Source: WLXB01 sp040221475
GTDB taxonomy: Bacteria; Pseudomonadota; Alphaproteobacteria; Rhodospirillales; Rhodospirillaceae
Reading direction: 5' to 3'
Assembly: GCA_040221475.1 (NCBI GenBank)
Contig: JAVKEJ010000058.1
Span: 372,001 to 436,000, forward strand
Length of the DNA stretch: 64,000 nt
The notes beneath the pieces were generated by a model, which saw only the letters and a program-made list of their open reading frames with translations, ran no database searches and was not told the origin of the DNA. This document shows, in pieces, positions 16,928 to 26,192 of the stretch (the stretch's first letter is position 1; each line of letters opens with the position of its first letter). Position numbers and translations under genes: made by a program.

Positions 16928-18022
16928 TCAGCGGACGTAGATGTGGACTTCCGAAGACTGCGCCGCTGGGCTTGCCATAGCAGACAGCATCACCCGGTCA
17001 GACGGCAGCCCCATACCGGTCAAGGATCCCATGACCTTTTCCGCATTGCTGCGTGCGGAGCCGGAAGACAGGCTTTGCGTGCCTGATCCTGGGCTGACGG
17101 CCACCAAATCAAACACAGCATCGGGGCGACGTTCGAGGGCGCGACTAACGGCTTGGTACAGAGCTGGCTCGTAAGCTACGTCTTGACGGTCAAAGCGAAT
17201 CACAACCAGTGGCCGCCGCTGCGAAAAATCACCCGGCGTGGCCGAAGCCATTTGCATGCCAGATGACGACGCGCGTTGGGAGCCGTACAACTGACCCGAG
17301 TTGATGTCTCCGGCCAGTGCCATAAGGTTTTCACGTTCAGTGGCGACAAACTTCTGCTGACGACCAATGTCGGTCTTCAGTTCAGTTAATAAACGCTCGA
17401 TGGTGACGGTGGTTTGGTTGACCTCATCCTCCAGGCCGCGCAGGCGGCGATGATCATCATCGACCGCTCCCGTCAGGCTATAGGCGGCGCGTACACTATC
17501 TAACAAGTAAGACGACATGGCGGAGTCTGCCGCTACCTGGGCCGCAAGCTGGTTCATGCTGGCGATGTCGCCTTCAATACGATTCAACTGCTCTTGCGAG
17601 GAACGCCACTGGCTCATCAATTGCGGGTTGCCCGGTGTCGTACCCACTTGCAGGCGGCTTTTTATGTTGCCGACCATGCCGTGGTAGGTTGAAGCGTTGC
17701 CAACGGTTTGTGACCGAATCGCTTCAAGCTGGTTGTTGCGCACCGAGAGGGTGCTGCGCAACTGGTTCAGCTCTGAATTAAACTGACTGACCTTCTGATT
17801 AACAAAAGTGCCAGTGTCCATCGTGGACATGCCGAATTGCCCAACCTGGCCGTTTGCGGCAACAGGTGCTGGGCGAAATTCGCCAGAACTTGCGACTGGT
17901 GCAGCGTTTGATGGCTCTTCCCCAAATGGGAATAAGGCATCAGTGGCGAAAGAACACCCGCCCAAGCTCAACAGCGCGCTCATTAAAATAATATGACGTG
18001 CGGACAGCCCCATTACATTCAT
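16928..18022 (-). CDS. putative outer-membrane lipoprotein with OmpA-like C-terminal region
   Basis: A 364-residue predicted lipoprotein. The signal peptide ends in the lipobox LGGC, with the lipidated Cys at about residue 23. The middle (about 70-240) is helical and Gln/Asn/Ser-rich with coiled-coil character. The last 100 residues (PLVVIRFDRQDVAYEPAL, SARSNAEKVMGSL, VHIYVR) resemble the alpha/beta pattern of OmpA-like peptidoglycan-binding domains, although the key Asp/Arg pair is not clearly placed. AAAGGATGA precedes the ATG at 18022; an alternative ATG is at 18013. An envelope-anchoring role is likely. I do not recognise a named family. Confidence 0.7.
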   Translation of the reverse strand: MNVMGLSARHIILMSALLSLGGCSFATDALFPFGEEPSNAAPVASSGEFRPAPVAANGQVGQFGMSTMDTGTFVNQKVSQFNSELNQLRSTLSVRNNQLEAIRSQTVGNASTYHGMVGNIKSRLQVGTTPGNPQLMSQWRSSQEQLNRIEGDIASMNQLAAQVAADSAMSSYLLDSVRAAYSLTGAVDDDHRRLRGLEDEVNQTTVTIERLLTELKTDIGRQQKFVATERENLMALAGDINSGQLYGSQRASSSGMQMASATPGDFSQRRPLVVIRFDRQDVAYEPALYQAVSRALERRPDAVFDLVAVSPGSGTQSLSSGSARSNAEKVMGSLTGMGLPSDRVMLSAMASPAAQSSEVHIYVR

Positions 18023-18344
18023 CCTTTGTCTGTCCCCTGTCTCACTGTAACTAGACCAGACTATTTGCCGTATTGGTCGGTTATTGCAACAGCGAAAAGA
18101 GCGCTCGCCGATTTTAAGCGATTACCCTCAACGCATTGAGGCAGAACCAGAATTCGGTTTTTCCCCTGCCAGATGGGAGTGTACGCAAAGTGCGGCAAGG
18201 GAACAAGCCGGATTTGGTTGCCTTTTCAAACGGGCTAATTTCTCAGAAAAGTCGTGTCTAGGCGCTAGATATGCAAATTTTCCGCAATTTCCCTGGACAC
18301 AGCGGGGTCGGTTGAGTAGGACATCCGCTCCCGTCAGCGATGGG
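18023..18344. other. 322-base intergenic region upstream of tRNA-Arg
   Basis: This stretch separates the divergent lipoprotein gene from the tRNA gene. It must contain the lipoprotein promoter at its left end and the tRNA promoter at its right end. A 103-codon open frame crosses it and runs into the tRNA, so that frame is not a gene. No repeat or hairpin stood out. Confidence 0.5.
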
Positions 18345-18421
18345 GCGCCCGTAGCTCAACTGGATAGAGCACCTGACTACGGATCAGGAGGTTAGGAGTT
18401 CGAATCTTCTCGGGCGCGCCA
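18345..18421 (+). tRNA. tRNA-Arg (anticodon ACG), CCA encoded
   Basis: The 77-base cloverleaf is complete. The acceptor stem GCGCCCG pairs with CGGGCGC, the D arm is GCTC...GAGC, the anticodon stem CCTGA pairs with TCAGG around the loop CTACGGA, the T arm is AGGAG-TTCGAAT-CTTCT, and the 3' end is discriminator G followed by CCA. Anticodon ACG (A34 normally deaminated to inosine) reads CGU, CGC and CGA. It stands at the left border of the polysaccharide region, a classic position for an integration site, although no matching attachment repeat was found by eye. Confidence 0.97.
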
Positions 18422-18517
18422 ATCTGCTATTAACTTAAAGTTTTTCCGGTCTCTCCACGTCTTTCGACTTTCAAGTATGCTGGCCTACGAAGGTCTGCTG
18501 CCGTTACTGTGCTATCT

Positions 18518-19720
18518 ATGATTTTGCGCCCCGATTCATATTCGGATTCTTCTGGTCAGCCGCGTCTTTTGATTCTGGTGACTGAGTATTCCTACTTTTT
18601 ATCCCATAAGTTGCCGCTGGTTTCAGCGGCGTCTGAAGCTGGGTTCGACGTTATTGTGGCGGCCCGCTGTGAAAAGGGTGCGATGCTTGTTCCACCTGCG
18701 GGTTATGCGTTTACCCTGGTCCCTGTGCCTTGGCGTCGGACCGGATCGATTGTGACGGCCGTTCTCAGGCTGATTCCTGATGTTCTTCGCATCCGCAGCG
18801 TATTTGCTGATGTCCGGCCCGATGTTGCGCATTGTATCTCTCTTAAACCGGCCATCATTGGGGCCTTGGCAGCGTATCGGCAGCCGGTACAAGTGATTCA
18901 TTCCATCAATGGGTTTGGTTTTGTTTTCTATGCCAAGTCGCGTCTGGCCCGGTTCGTTCAGATCTGCTGCGGATTCATTCTGCGTCGGTCGGTTACGTCC
19001 AACGCTGGACGGATCATTTTGCAAAACCGGGACGACTTAAGGCTTGTGGCTGAAGACTTCGGGGTTCCTGACAGTAAGCTCAGCCTTATCCGAGGGTCTG
19101 GCATTGATCCTCTGGGGTATGAGAGCACGCCAGAGCCTGTCGGGCCTTCCATCACCTTTCTGATGTTGTCGCGATTGCTCTATATGAAGGGCATCGCTGT
19201 GGCGATTGATGCGTTTAAAATCTTGAAGGAGAGGGGTGTAAACGCAACGCTGGTTATTTGTGGGGTGCCTGACCCAAGCAACCCGTCATCCATACCGCAG
19301 GATGTGCTGGACGCGTGGTCCCAAATTCCGGGTGTGACATTTCGCGGGCAGCTCGAAGATGTGAAGTCTGCGCTCCGTGACGCTCATGCTGTGGTCCACC
19401 CGGCGCTCGGTGGTGAGGGGTTGCCCAAAGCCTTGTTGGAAGCAGCGGCCATGGCGCGACCGATGATTGCCTCTGATATTGCGGGGAATCGCGAAATTGT
19501 TTTGCATGAACAGACTGGTTTGCTGGTGCCACCAGGGGACGCTGAAGCATTGGCTAATGCTCTGGAACGCATGAGCATTGAGTCAGAAAGCCGCCGTTTT
19601 TGGGGCGATGCTGCTCGCGAGAAGGTGTCAGCGGATTTCTCTGTTGAGGTTGTGCGCCAGGCACATATTGAGGTGTATGCAGGCTGCCATGCGAAGTTAG
19701 GGCGCTCGTTAGATAACTAA
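18518..19720 (+). CDS. GT4-family glycosyltransferase
   Basis: A 400-residue GT-B glycosyltransferase of family 4. The N-terminal half has a Rossmann start (RLLILVTEYSYFLSHKLPL) and the acceptor-side HSINGFGFVFYAKS region seen in O-antigen and glycoprotein GT4 enzymes. The C-terminal half has FLMLSRLLYMKGI and the nucleotide-sugar EX7E-type motif GGEGLPKALLEAA. It should transfer a sugar to a lipid-linked intermediate on the cytoplasmic face. The start is uncertain between GTG 18509 and ATG 18518, with no clear ribosome-binding site. It is the first gene after the tRNA and opens the polysaccharide cluster. Confidence 0.85.
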   Translation: MILRPDSYSDSSGQPRLLILVTEYSYFLSHKLPLVSAASEAGFDVIVAARCEKGAMLVPPAGYAFTLVPVPWRRTGSIVTAVLRLIPDVLRIRSVFADVRPDVAHCISLKPAIIGALAAYRQPVQVIHSINGFGFVFYAKSRLARFVQICCGFILRRSVTSNAGRIILQNRDDLRLVAEDFGVPDSKLSLIRGSGIDPLGYESTPEPVGPSITFLMLSRLLYMKGIAVAIDAFKILKERGVNATLVICGVPDPSNPSSIPQDVLDAWSQIPGVTFRGQLEDVKSALRDAHAVVHPALGGEGLPKALLEAAAMARPMIASDIAGNREIVLHEQTGLLVPPGDAEALANALERMSIESESRRFWGDAAREKVSADFSVEVVRQAHIEVYAGCHAKLGRSLDN

Positions 19721-19923
19721 AAAACACCAGGGTATGTTTGCGCTTGGGCTCAAATCCACACCTTATTAAGCCCTGCCACAGCCTAAAAATTGCCTTATAA
19801 CAATGACTTCCTTAAAACCGTCTGGTTTGGGGATCGTCAGGGGCGATACCTTAAAACGTAAATCACGATAGACTGCTTCAGGACTATGTCTCTTTCCCAT
19901 CTGCCCTATTACAGGTTTAACGC

Positions 19924-22900
19924 ATGACCGCCGGTAAACTCACCAGCGATGACGACACGTCACGGCCTGACAATAATATTCACTCGCGTCCTTCAGGGTC
20001 GGCGTTTCGGACGTATCTGTCAGAGGCATCGTTTTGGTCTCCCCAATATATTGAGCAATCTGCCTGGCTTGATCATGCGCCGTTTGCGTTCTGGCTTATG
20101 GAGACCTTAAAGCCCGCAAGTTTGGTCGAGCTTGGAACCCATGGCGGCTATTCTTATTTTGCGTTTTGCCAAGCTGTGCAGGCTCTTGGCACCGGCACGC
20201 GGTGTTATGCGGTGGACAGTTGGGCTGGGGACGAACACGCAGGGTTTTACGGGGAACATATTTTTCAGCGGGTGCAGAAACACAACCACACAAACTACGC
20301 TGCATTTTCAACTTTGATACGGGTCACCTTTGATGACGCGATGGGTCAATTTGAAGATGGGTCTATTGACCTTCTGCACATCGATGGCCGTCATTTTTAC
20401 GATGATGTGAAGCATGACTTTGAGTCGTGGCGTCCGAAACTGTCAGACCGCGCTGTCGTCTTATTTCATGACACCAATGTGCGTGAACGTGACTTTGGTG
20501 TTTACAAGCTCTGGGCGGAGCTGAGTGGTGACTTTCCATCGTTCGAATTTCTTCACGGCCATGGGCTTGGGGTGTTGGGGTACGGCGCTGACCTGCCCGA
20601 AAAACTGATGGCGTTCTTTGCGGCCACGAGCGATGCAAAGGTGGCCGCCGACGTGCGCCAGAGTTACAGCAGGTTGGGAGATTCCTTTAAGTCTGATTAT
20701 GCAAAATCGCAGCTGGTGCAAACCCTAAAGGAACGCGAAGCGTGGAGTGAAAAGCTCGAGCAAGACGTAAAGATTCTTCGTGAGCAATTAGAAACCCAAC
20801 AAGTTCGGTCTGCCAAGTTGGAAGCTGTCGCTCAGAAGCTAGGGACCGAGATTTTTGAGCAATCGGAGTATTATGGTGGGCAACTCAAAGGTCAGATCAA
20901 AAAAAACGAGTCACTGGAAGTAAAACTTGAAGCCCGAATGACGTCGATCAGGCTCATGAAATCTTCTGTAAGTTGGCGCATCACAGAGCCTTTACGGAGC
21001 GTGAAGCGCGTTAAAATTCGACTCGTGAAGGTCACAAAGGAAAGTATTTTTAATGGTGTGCGTTCACTTTATCGAGCTATGCCACTGCCTTTGACTCTAA
21101 AAAGGGGCGTCGCCGATGTGGTAATGGGTGCGTTGTCCCCCGCTATCTCTAAAACTGGCGTTTACCGCAATTGGCAGTTGTCTCGCAGTGCAAACCAAGT
21201 CAGCGCTGATCCTTTTGAGAACCGCTCGCGCTGGTATCGTCCGCACAGAGAAGTCGCCCGCCCAATCGACACGGATTACAGTTTGGCTGTACCTTTTGAT
21301 TATGCCTCGACGCTATCAGATGTGCCGCGCCTCGCCGTTGTGGTTCATATGTTTTACGACGGTATGGCCGTGGAGTTTCAACGGTACTTAAAAAACATTC
21401 CGTTCGCGTTTGATCTTTACATTTCAACGGATACTGAGGCCAAGAAAGATCGTATAACGACGGTCTTCAAAGGGTGGGATTCCGGCAAGCTTGATGTGCG
21501 TGTGACTGAAAACCGTGGCCGGGACATCGCGCCGAAACTCATTGGTTTCAAAGATATCTATGCCGACTACGCATACACCCTGCACATTCACACCAAAGGG
21601 TCCGCCCACGACGATATTCTGGCTGCATGGCGCGGTCATTTGCTGGAAAACCTCATCGGCTCAACCGAGATCGTTAAAAGCGTCTTCGACGTGTTTCAAC
21701 AAAACCCTGATGTTGGCATGATAGCCGCGCAGCATTTCGAGCCCTGCCGTCACTGGATCAATTGGGGAGACAACTTCAAAACCGCCTCCGCACTTGCCAA
21801 GCGCATGGGGTTTGAACTTTCGCCGACAACAGTGCTTGATTTCCCGTCCGGGTCCATGTTTTGGGCGCGCACATCTGCGCTAGAGCCCTTACTGGACCTG
21901 AACCTGTCGTTTGATGATTTTCCTTTAGAACGGGGTCAGATCGATGCGACACCGGCCCATGCCATCGAACGCCTCTATTATCATGTGTGCGAGCATGCTG
22001 GTTTTAAGTGGCTAAAGGTCGCCATGCCTGATGTGTATTCTCACACGCCGGCGATTCACACCGCCAAATCTCCTGAAGAGATGAAAGCTTTTGTCGCCCA
22101 GAAGACAGTTTGCCTTCGCGGCAATGATGCCCCATCTCCCAGAGCGGAGAAGGTGCCGCCCGTTGCGCAGCCCTCCACCGCGCTTGTCGGGCGTGTCCAG
22201 CATGCCGCGTTGGGTGTTAACGCTCAAATTGACTCATCGTTGAACGTCTGTGTCGGCATCGTCACATATAATAACTCAGAGGAGCAAATTGCCCGCGTTG
22301 TGCGCAGTGCGCACAAAGCGCTAGACCATGCTGGCCTTCAAACTGACGGGCGCGTTTTGGTTGTTGATAATGGGTCTTCCACAGTGAATCTCATTCCGAC
22401 TGAAACATCCGTCACCCACATTTCTGGCGAAGGCAATGTTGGCTTTGGGGCCGGTCACAACAAGTTAATGCAGGCGGCTTTTAAGTCTGGCGCAGACCTT
22501 TACATTGCGACCAACCCGGATGGCGCGTTCCATCACGAGGCAATTTATGCCCTGGTGCAGATGATGTCGGTAAATGGCGGCAAGGCGCTGATCGAGGGGG
22601 TCCAGTTTCCGGTTGAGCATCCTAAGCGCTATGACCCCTTCTACTTCGACACGGCATGGGCATCAGGAGCCTGCTTGGCCATACCGCGTACTGTTTATGA
22701 TCGTGTTGGCGGTTTTGATGATACCTTTTTTATGTACTGCGAAGACGTAGATTTATCATGGCGTGTCCGGGCGCATGGATTTCCGGTAAAAATTTGTCCC
22801 CGCGCCCTGTTCCATCATAGTGTGACCAATCGCAGCCACAGCCCGAACCTGCTGAAAATGATGTACACTTCAGGCATCAAGTTGGCCCGTAAGTGGTCTA

Positions 22901-23046
22901 ATCCGTCTTTTGAGAAATGGCTTACAAAAGAGATGCAGGCAACAGGCATTCCTATACCAGAAGACCATCCGGAGAAGGTTGCGAAAGAATGGCAGTCCAT
23001 CCCTGATTTTGAGCACCGGTTTAGTTTCTCACCGGTGCGGTGGTGA
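19924..23046 (+). CDS. 1040-residue methyltransferase / coiled-coil / RgpF / GT2 fusion protein
   Basis: A very large multi-domain polysaccharide enzyme. Residues about 45-235 form a class I SAM methyltransferase of the Methyltransf_24 type (LVELGTHGGYSYFAF, LLHIDGRHFYDDV, VVLFHDT). Residues about 258-355 are a charged coiled coil. Residues about 465-700 match the rhamnan synthesis protein F family (LAVVVHMFYDGM, NRGRDIAP, LHIHTKGS). Residues about 772-970 are a GT2 transferase of the rhamnosyltransferase type (CVGIVTYNNSEEQI, VVDNGS, ATNPDG, MYCEDVDLSWR). Such fusions resemble chain-terminating or chain-length-controlling O-antigen enzymes, where a methyl cap and coiled coil set length. That role is inference. 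The neighbouring rhamnose pathway fits a rhamnose polymer. Confidence 0.88.
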   Translation: MTAGKLTSDDDTSRPDNNIHSRPSGSAFRTYLSEASFWSPQYIEQSAWLDHAPFAFWLMETLKPASLVELGTHGGYSYFAFCQAVQALGTGTRCYAVDSWAGDEHAGFYGEHIFQRVQKHNHTNYAAFSTLIRVTFDDAMGQFEDGSIDLLHIDGRHFYDDVKHDFESWRPKLSDRAVVLFHDTNVRERDFGVYKLWAELSGDFPSFEFLHGHGLGVLGYGADLPEKLMAFFAATSDAKVAADVRQSYSRLGDSFKSDYAKSQLVQTLKEREAWSEKLEQDVKILREQLETQQVRSAKLEAVAQKLGTEIFEQSEYYGGQLKGQIKKNESLEVKLEARMTSIRLMKSSVSWRITEPLRSVKRVKIRLVKVTKESIFNGVRSLYRAMPLPLTLKRGVADVVMGALSPAISKTGVYRNWQLSRSANQVSADPFENRSRWYRPHREVARPIDTDYSLAVPFDYASTLSDVPRLAVVVHMFYDGMAVEFQRYLKNIPFAFDLYISTDTEAKKDRITTVFKGWDSGKLDVRVTENRGRDIAPKLIGFKDIYADYAYTLHIHTKGSAHDDILAAWRGHLLENLIGSTEIVKSVFDVFQQNPDVGMIAAQHFEPCRHWINWGDNFKTASALAKRMGFELSPTTVLDFPSGSMFWARTSALEPLLDLNLSFDDFPLERGQIDATPAHAIERLYYHVCEHAGFKWLKVAMPDVYSHTPAIHTAKSPEEMKAFVAQKTVCLRGNDAPSPRAEKVPPVAQPSTALVGRVQHAALGVNAQIDSSLNVCVGIVTYNNSEEQIARVVRSAHKALDHAGLQTDGRVLVVDNGSSTVNLIPTETSVTHISGEGNVGFGAGHNKLMQAAFKSGADLYIATNPDGAFHHEAIYALVQMMSVNGGKALIEGVQFPVEHPKRYDPFYFDTAWASGACLAIPRTVYDRVGGFDDTFFMYCEDVDLSWRVRAHGFPVKICPRALFHHSVTNRSHSPNLLKMMYTSGIKLARKWSNPSFEKWLTKEMQATGIPIPEDHPEKVAKEWQSIPDFEHRFSFSPVRW

Positions 23047-23050
23047 TGCC

Positions 23051-23917
23051 ATGACAGATGAGATGGATACGATTATTCGTTTTCACGACTCAAGGCGCCT
23101 GCCGGAGTTATGCCGCTGTGTGTTTTCGGTTGTTGGCCAAAGTCACCGCCCCTTGCGCATCGTTCTTGCTGTCCAGCGTTTTTCTGAGCAGGAAATTAAA
23201 GACACAAAAGCTGCTCTTGCGCCTATTTTGCATGGCGAGGATGGCGTCTCCTTGGCCGTTGTGAATTGGCAGCACGCAGAGCCGGTTGATGCGCGCTCAG
23301 CGCTGCTCGATATGGGTATTAAGAACCTCGAAGGACGCTATTTCGCGTTCCTTGACTATGATGACGTGCTGTACCCTGAAGCCTATCAACTTCTTATTTC
23401 CCAGATGAAGCAAACCCAGTCCGGTATTGCGTTTGCGTCTGTTAGGTTGATGAACCTGGATGTTTATCCCACGTATTTTTATGCGCGGAATGTCGTAGAT
23501 CGTGTTTTTTCCGGCACTGGTTTACTGGATTTATTCCGCAACAACTTTTGCCCGCTGCACAGCTACGCGATGGACCGCTCCCTCGTACCGGCAGACACAC
23601 TCTCGCTGGAAACTTCTAACACGCTCGAGGAAGACTACGACCTTCTGTTGCGGATCTGCGCCCAAGTGAAGTCCGATTTTAATCTGCTTAAGCATCCGAT
23701 TGGTGACTACAATTTTAAAACGGATGGCAGCAATACCATTTCTGCAACCGGAGGCCGCAAGCCCGGAATTAAATACGAAGAAATCAAAGCAGCGATTGAG
23801 CTACGCAGACGTATGACGCTCGTCGCAATTGCTGTGCAAGAATCGCTGGGCATAAAAAAGCCTGATGCGTCACTGTCTATCCGAGATGTTGTTGATGCGC
23901 TCGCGGATGCTGCATAG
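23051..23917 (+). CDS. GT2-family glycosyltransferase
   Basis: A 288-residue GT-A glycosyltransferase. The start is ATG at 23051, five bases after the previous stop, since earlier in-frame codons lie inside the preceding gene. The N-terminal IIRFHDSRRLPELCRCVFSV is the usual nucleotide-binding strand, and FAFLDYDDVLYPEAY provides the DXD metal/nucleotide motif. TLEEDYDLLLRI is the acceptor-side acidic motif. No membrane segment is present, so it works on the cytoplasmic face with the upstream fusion protein. The donor and acceptor sugars cannot be read. Confidence 0.85.
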   Translation: MTDEMDTIIRFHDSRRLPELCRCVFSVVGQSHRPLRIVLAVQRFSEQEIKDTKAALAPILHGEDGVSLAVVNWQHAEPVDARSALLDMGIKNLEGRYFAFLDYDDVLYPEAYQLLISQMKQTQSGIAFASVRLMNLDVYPTYFYARNVVDRVFSGTGLLDLFRNNFCPLHSYAMDRSLVPADTLSLETSNTLEEDYDLLLRICAQVKSDFNLLKHPIGDYNFKTDGSNTISATGGRKPGIKYEEIKAAIELRRRMTLVAIAVQESLGIKKPDASLSIRDVVDALADAA

Positions 23918-23975
23918 TTCGCCAGTTAACCAGATGCCACGAGCATGAAGGGCCTAAAGTTCCTGTGACAAGACC

Positions 23976-24794
23976 ATGTCAATGATAGATATTCTGCTGC
24001 CTCTCAGAGTGATAACAAATCACGATCTGGTTTTTCGGCAGTTCCTGCAACGGGCCATTGCGCGACGGTACAGGCTGAGCGCCTTTGGCTTGCTGTGGAC
24101 CGTGCTGGTGCCGCTGTTCACGCTGGCCATCTACACGCTGGTCTTCGGGGTGATCCTGCAAAGCCGTTGGAGCGGCAGCGCAGATGCTGCTGATACCAGT
24201 GCCTTCGGCCTCTATTTGTTTTCAGGCTTGATCGTGTTTTGGCTGATGGCGGATGTGGTTGGCGCTGCGCCTGTGGCCGTTGTTGAGTACACAAATTTAG
24301 TGAAAAAGGCCGTCTTTCCGCTGGAGGTTCTGCCTCTTGTCGCCGTTGGCAGCGCGGTCTTTCACGCCCTCATCAGTACGGCGGTGCTGTTGGCGGCGAT
24401 CTTGTTTTTTAAGGGGGCTCTTCCTGCCACCGCTTTGTTTGTGCCCCTCATTCTTTTTCCCTTTGTGCTGCTGCTCATGGGCTTTGGTTGGTTGTTGTCA
24501 GCTATTGGCGTTTTCTTCCGCGATATACAGCACATCGTCGGGTTGTTGATGACGGGCGTTTTGTTTCTTTCCCCGATTTTCTACTCTATTGACCGTCTTG
24601 GTCCGGCCTTAAAATTGGTCATTCTGCTCAATCCGGTGACGTTTATTGTCACGCAGATGCGCGTTGTTCTGTTGGATGGAGCAAGTCCTGATTGGCTTGG
24701 ACTTGCGGTATATTTCGGCATCGCTTGGCTTGTTGCTTCGGCTGGCCTGGCGTTTTTCCGTTACGCCCGCAAGAGTTTTGCTGATGTCCTCTAA
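23976..24794 (+). CDS. wzm: polysaccharide ABC exporter permease (Wzm-like)
   Basis: A 272-residue ABC-2 type permease with six predicted membrane helices. The N-terminal LVFRQFLQRAIARRYRLSAF and YTLVFGVIL segments are typical of O-antigen and capsule exporters, as is the C-terminal NPVTFIVTQMRVVLLDG. It would move the lipid-linked polysaccharide across the inner membrane with the ATPase encoded next, whose start codon lies inside the last 11 bases of this gene. The pair defines an ABC-dependent export pathway. Confidence 0.9.
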   Translation: MSMIDILLPLRVITNHDLVFRQFLQRAIARRYRLSAFGLLWTVLVPLFTLAIYTLVFGVILQSRWSGSADAADTSAFGLYLFSGLIVFWLMADVVGAAPVAVVEYTNLVKKAVFPLEVLPLVAVGSAVFHALISTAVLLAAILFFKGALPATALFVPLILFPFVLLLMGFGWLLSAIGVFFRDIQHIVGLLMTGVLFLSPIFYSIDRLGPALKLVILLNPVTFIVTQMRVVLLDGASPDWLGLAVYFGIAWLVASAGLAFFRYARKSFADVL

Positions 24795-26181
24795 CACGCA
24801 GCAAACTTCATCAGAGGCTCCTAGTTATGTGGTAACGGCGCGCGGCCTCTCCAAATCTTATACCCTTTATAAAAGATCATCAGAGCGGCTTTTACATCTG
24901 CTCTTACCATGGCGGACATACCCGGCTTTTAAAGCTTTAAAAAATGTTTCTTTTCATGTTAGGCGAGGCGAGACCGTTGGTATCATCGGGGAGAATGGGG
25001 CAGGCAAATCCACATTACTTCAAATTGTGACGGGCACTATTTTACCAACCACTGGCGAAGTAAACATTTCAGGCCGGGTCGCAGCTTTGTTGGAACTGGG
25101 GGCAGGCTTTGAACCAGACTTTACGGGGCGTGAGAATATCTATTTAAACGGAACGATTCTGGGGCTGACTCGCCGTCAACTTGACGAACGCATGGATGAC
25201 ATCATTGCCTTCTCAGAGCTTGAAGAATTTATTGATCGTCCTGTTAAAACCTATTCCAGCGGTATGTTCATGCGCTTGGCTTTCTCTGTGGCCGCCCATG
25301 TGGATGCCGATGTGCTCATCATCGACGAGGCCCTGTCTGTCGGCGACGCCCGCTTTACGCAAAAGTGCATGCGTTTTTTAAATGACTTCAAACAACGTGG
25401 CTCCATTCTATTTGTCAGCCATGATCTGGGCGCTGTGGCGGGGTTGTGTGATCGTGCGATTTGGTTAGAGCAAGGTAAAATCCAAGCGGAAGGTGATGCC
25501 GGCCGCATTTGCGAACAATACGTTGAATCTCTTTTCAGAAACACGCCACCAGAAATCACGGAAGGCGGTTCAGAACGGCACGCACCTGTGCAGCTAGGCT
25601 CCAAGGTAAGTGGTGCTCAGGCGAACTATACCTTAAGTGGGAATCCGGTAGAGATAGGAGGTGGGGAGTCGCCGCCGTTCTCGAAGCCAGGCATCACAAC
25701 TTGTTCGCCCTTTAGTAAAACTGCGAACAGTTTCGGCAGTGGTGGTGCCAGCGTCATTGATGCCGGGTTATGGGATGTCCAAACGGGGGGGCGCTTAACG
25801 CAGGTCACTGATGGGCAACAGGTTGAGCTTCGCATTGTTGTCGTTGCTGATGAGGACGTTAAGCGACCCATTTTTGGTTTTTATATTAAAGACCGGCTGG
25901 GTCAGAATTTGCTGGGTGAGAACACCGTGACGGATCGTGTGGCAGTGCCCTCCATACCTGCGGGTGAGTCTATGGCCGCGTGTTTTTACATGCGGTGGCC
26001 AGCTTTGATGACGGGAACCTATGCGTTAACGGTAGCGATCGCGGATGGGGTGATGGACGATCATGTACAGCGCCATTGGATGCATGATGCTGTGATGTTC
26101 GAGGTCATTTCGAGCGCGGCACGCCATGGTTTGGTCGGGCTAGATATTTCAAAGGTTACGGTAGATCGCTGTTTTCAGTAG
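24784..26181 (+). CDS. wzt: polysaccharide ABC exporter ATPase with C-terminal carbohydrate-recognition extension (Wzt-like)
   Basis: A 465-residue exporter ATPase. The nucleotide-binding domain (about residues 10-250) has Walker A GENGAGKST, signature YSSGMFMRLAF and Walker B VLIIDEALSVGD with the H-loop FVSHD. Residues about 310-460 form a beta-rich domain like the Wzt C-terminal domain, which in known systems binds the modified non-reducing end of the finished glycan and licenses export. This matches the presence of a methyltransferase fusion that could supply such an end modification. The start at 24784 overlaps the permease gene by 11 bases; a longer in-frame extension would lie inside the permease. 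Confidence 0.92.
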   Translation: MSSNTQQTSSEAPSYVVTARGLSKSYTLYKRSSERLLHLLLPWRTYPAFKALKNVSFHVRRGETVGIIGENGAGKSTLLQIVTGTILPTTGEVNISGRVAALLELGAGFEPDFTGRENIYLNGTILGLTRRQLDERMDDIIAFSELEEFIDRPVKTYSSGMFMRLAFSVAAHVDADVLIIDEALSVGDARFTQKCMRFLNDFKQRGSILFVSHDLGAVAGLCDRAIWLEQGKIQAEGDAGRICEQYVESLFRNTPPEITEGGSERHAPVQLGSKVSGAQANYTLSGNPVEIGGGESPPFSKPGITTCSPFSKTANSFGSGGASVIDAGLWDVQTGGRLTQVTDGQQVELRIVVVADEDVKRPIFGFYIKDRLGQNLLGENTVTDRVAVPSIPAGESMAACFYMRWPALMTGTYALTVAIADGVMDDHVQRHWMHDAVMFEVISSAARHGLVGLDISKVTVDRCFQ

Positions 26182-26192
26182 TCAATACAGCA

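Noticed and set aside
18084..18395. 103-codon frame running across tRNA-Arg
   Set aside because: It overlaps a complete tRNA and has no ribosome-binding site or recognisable product.
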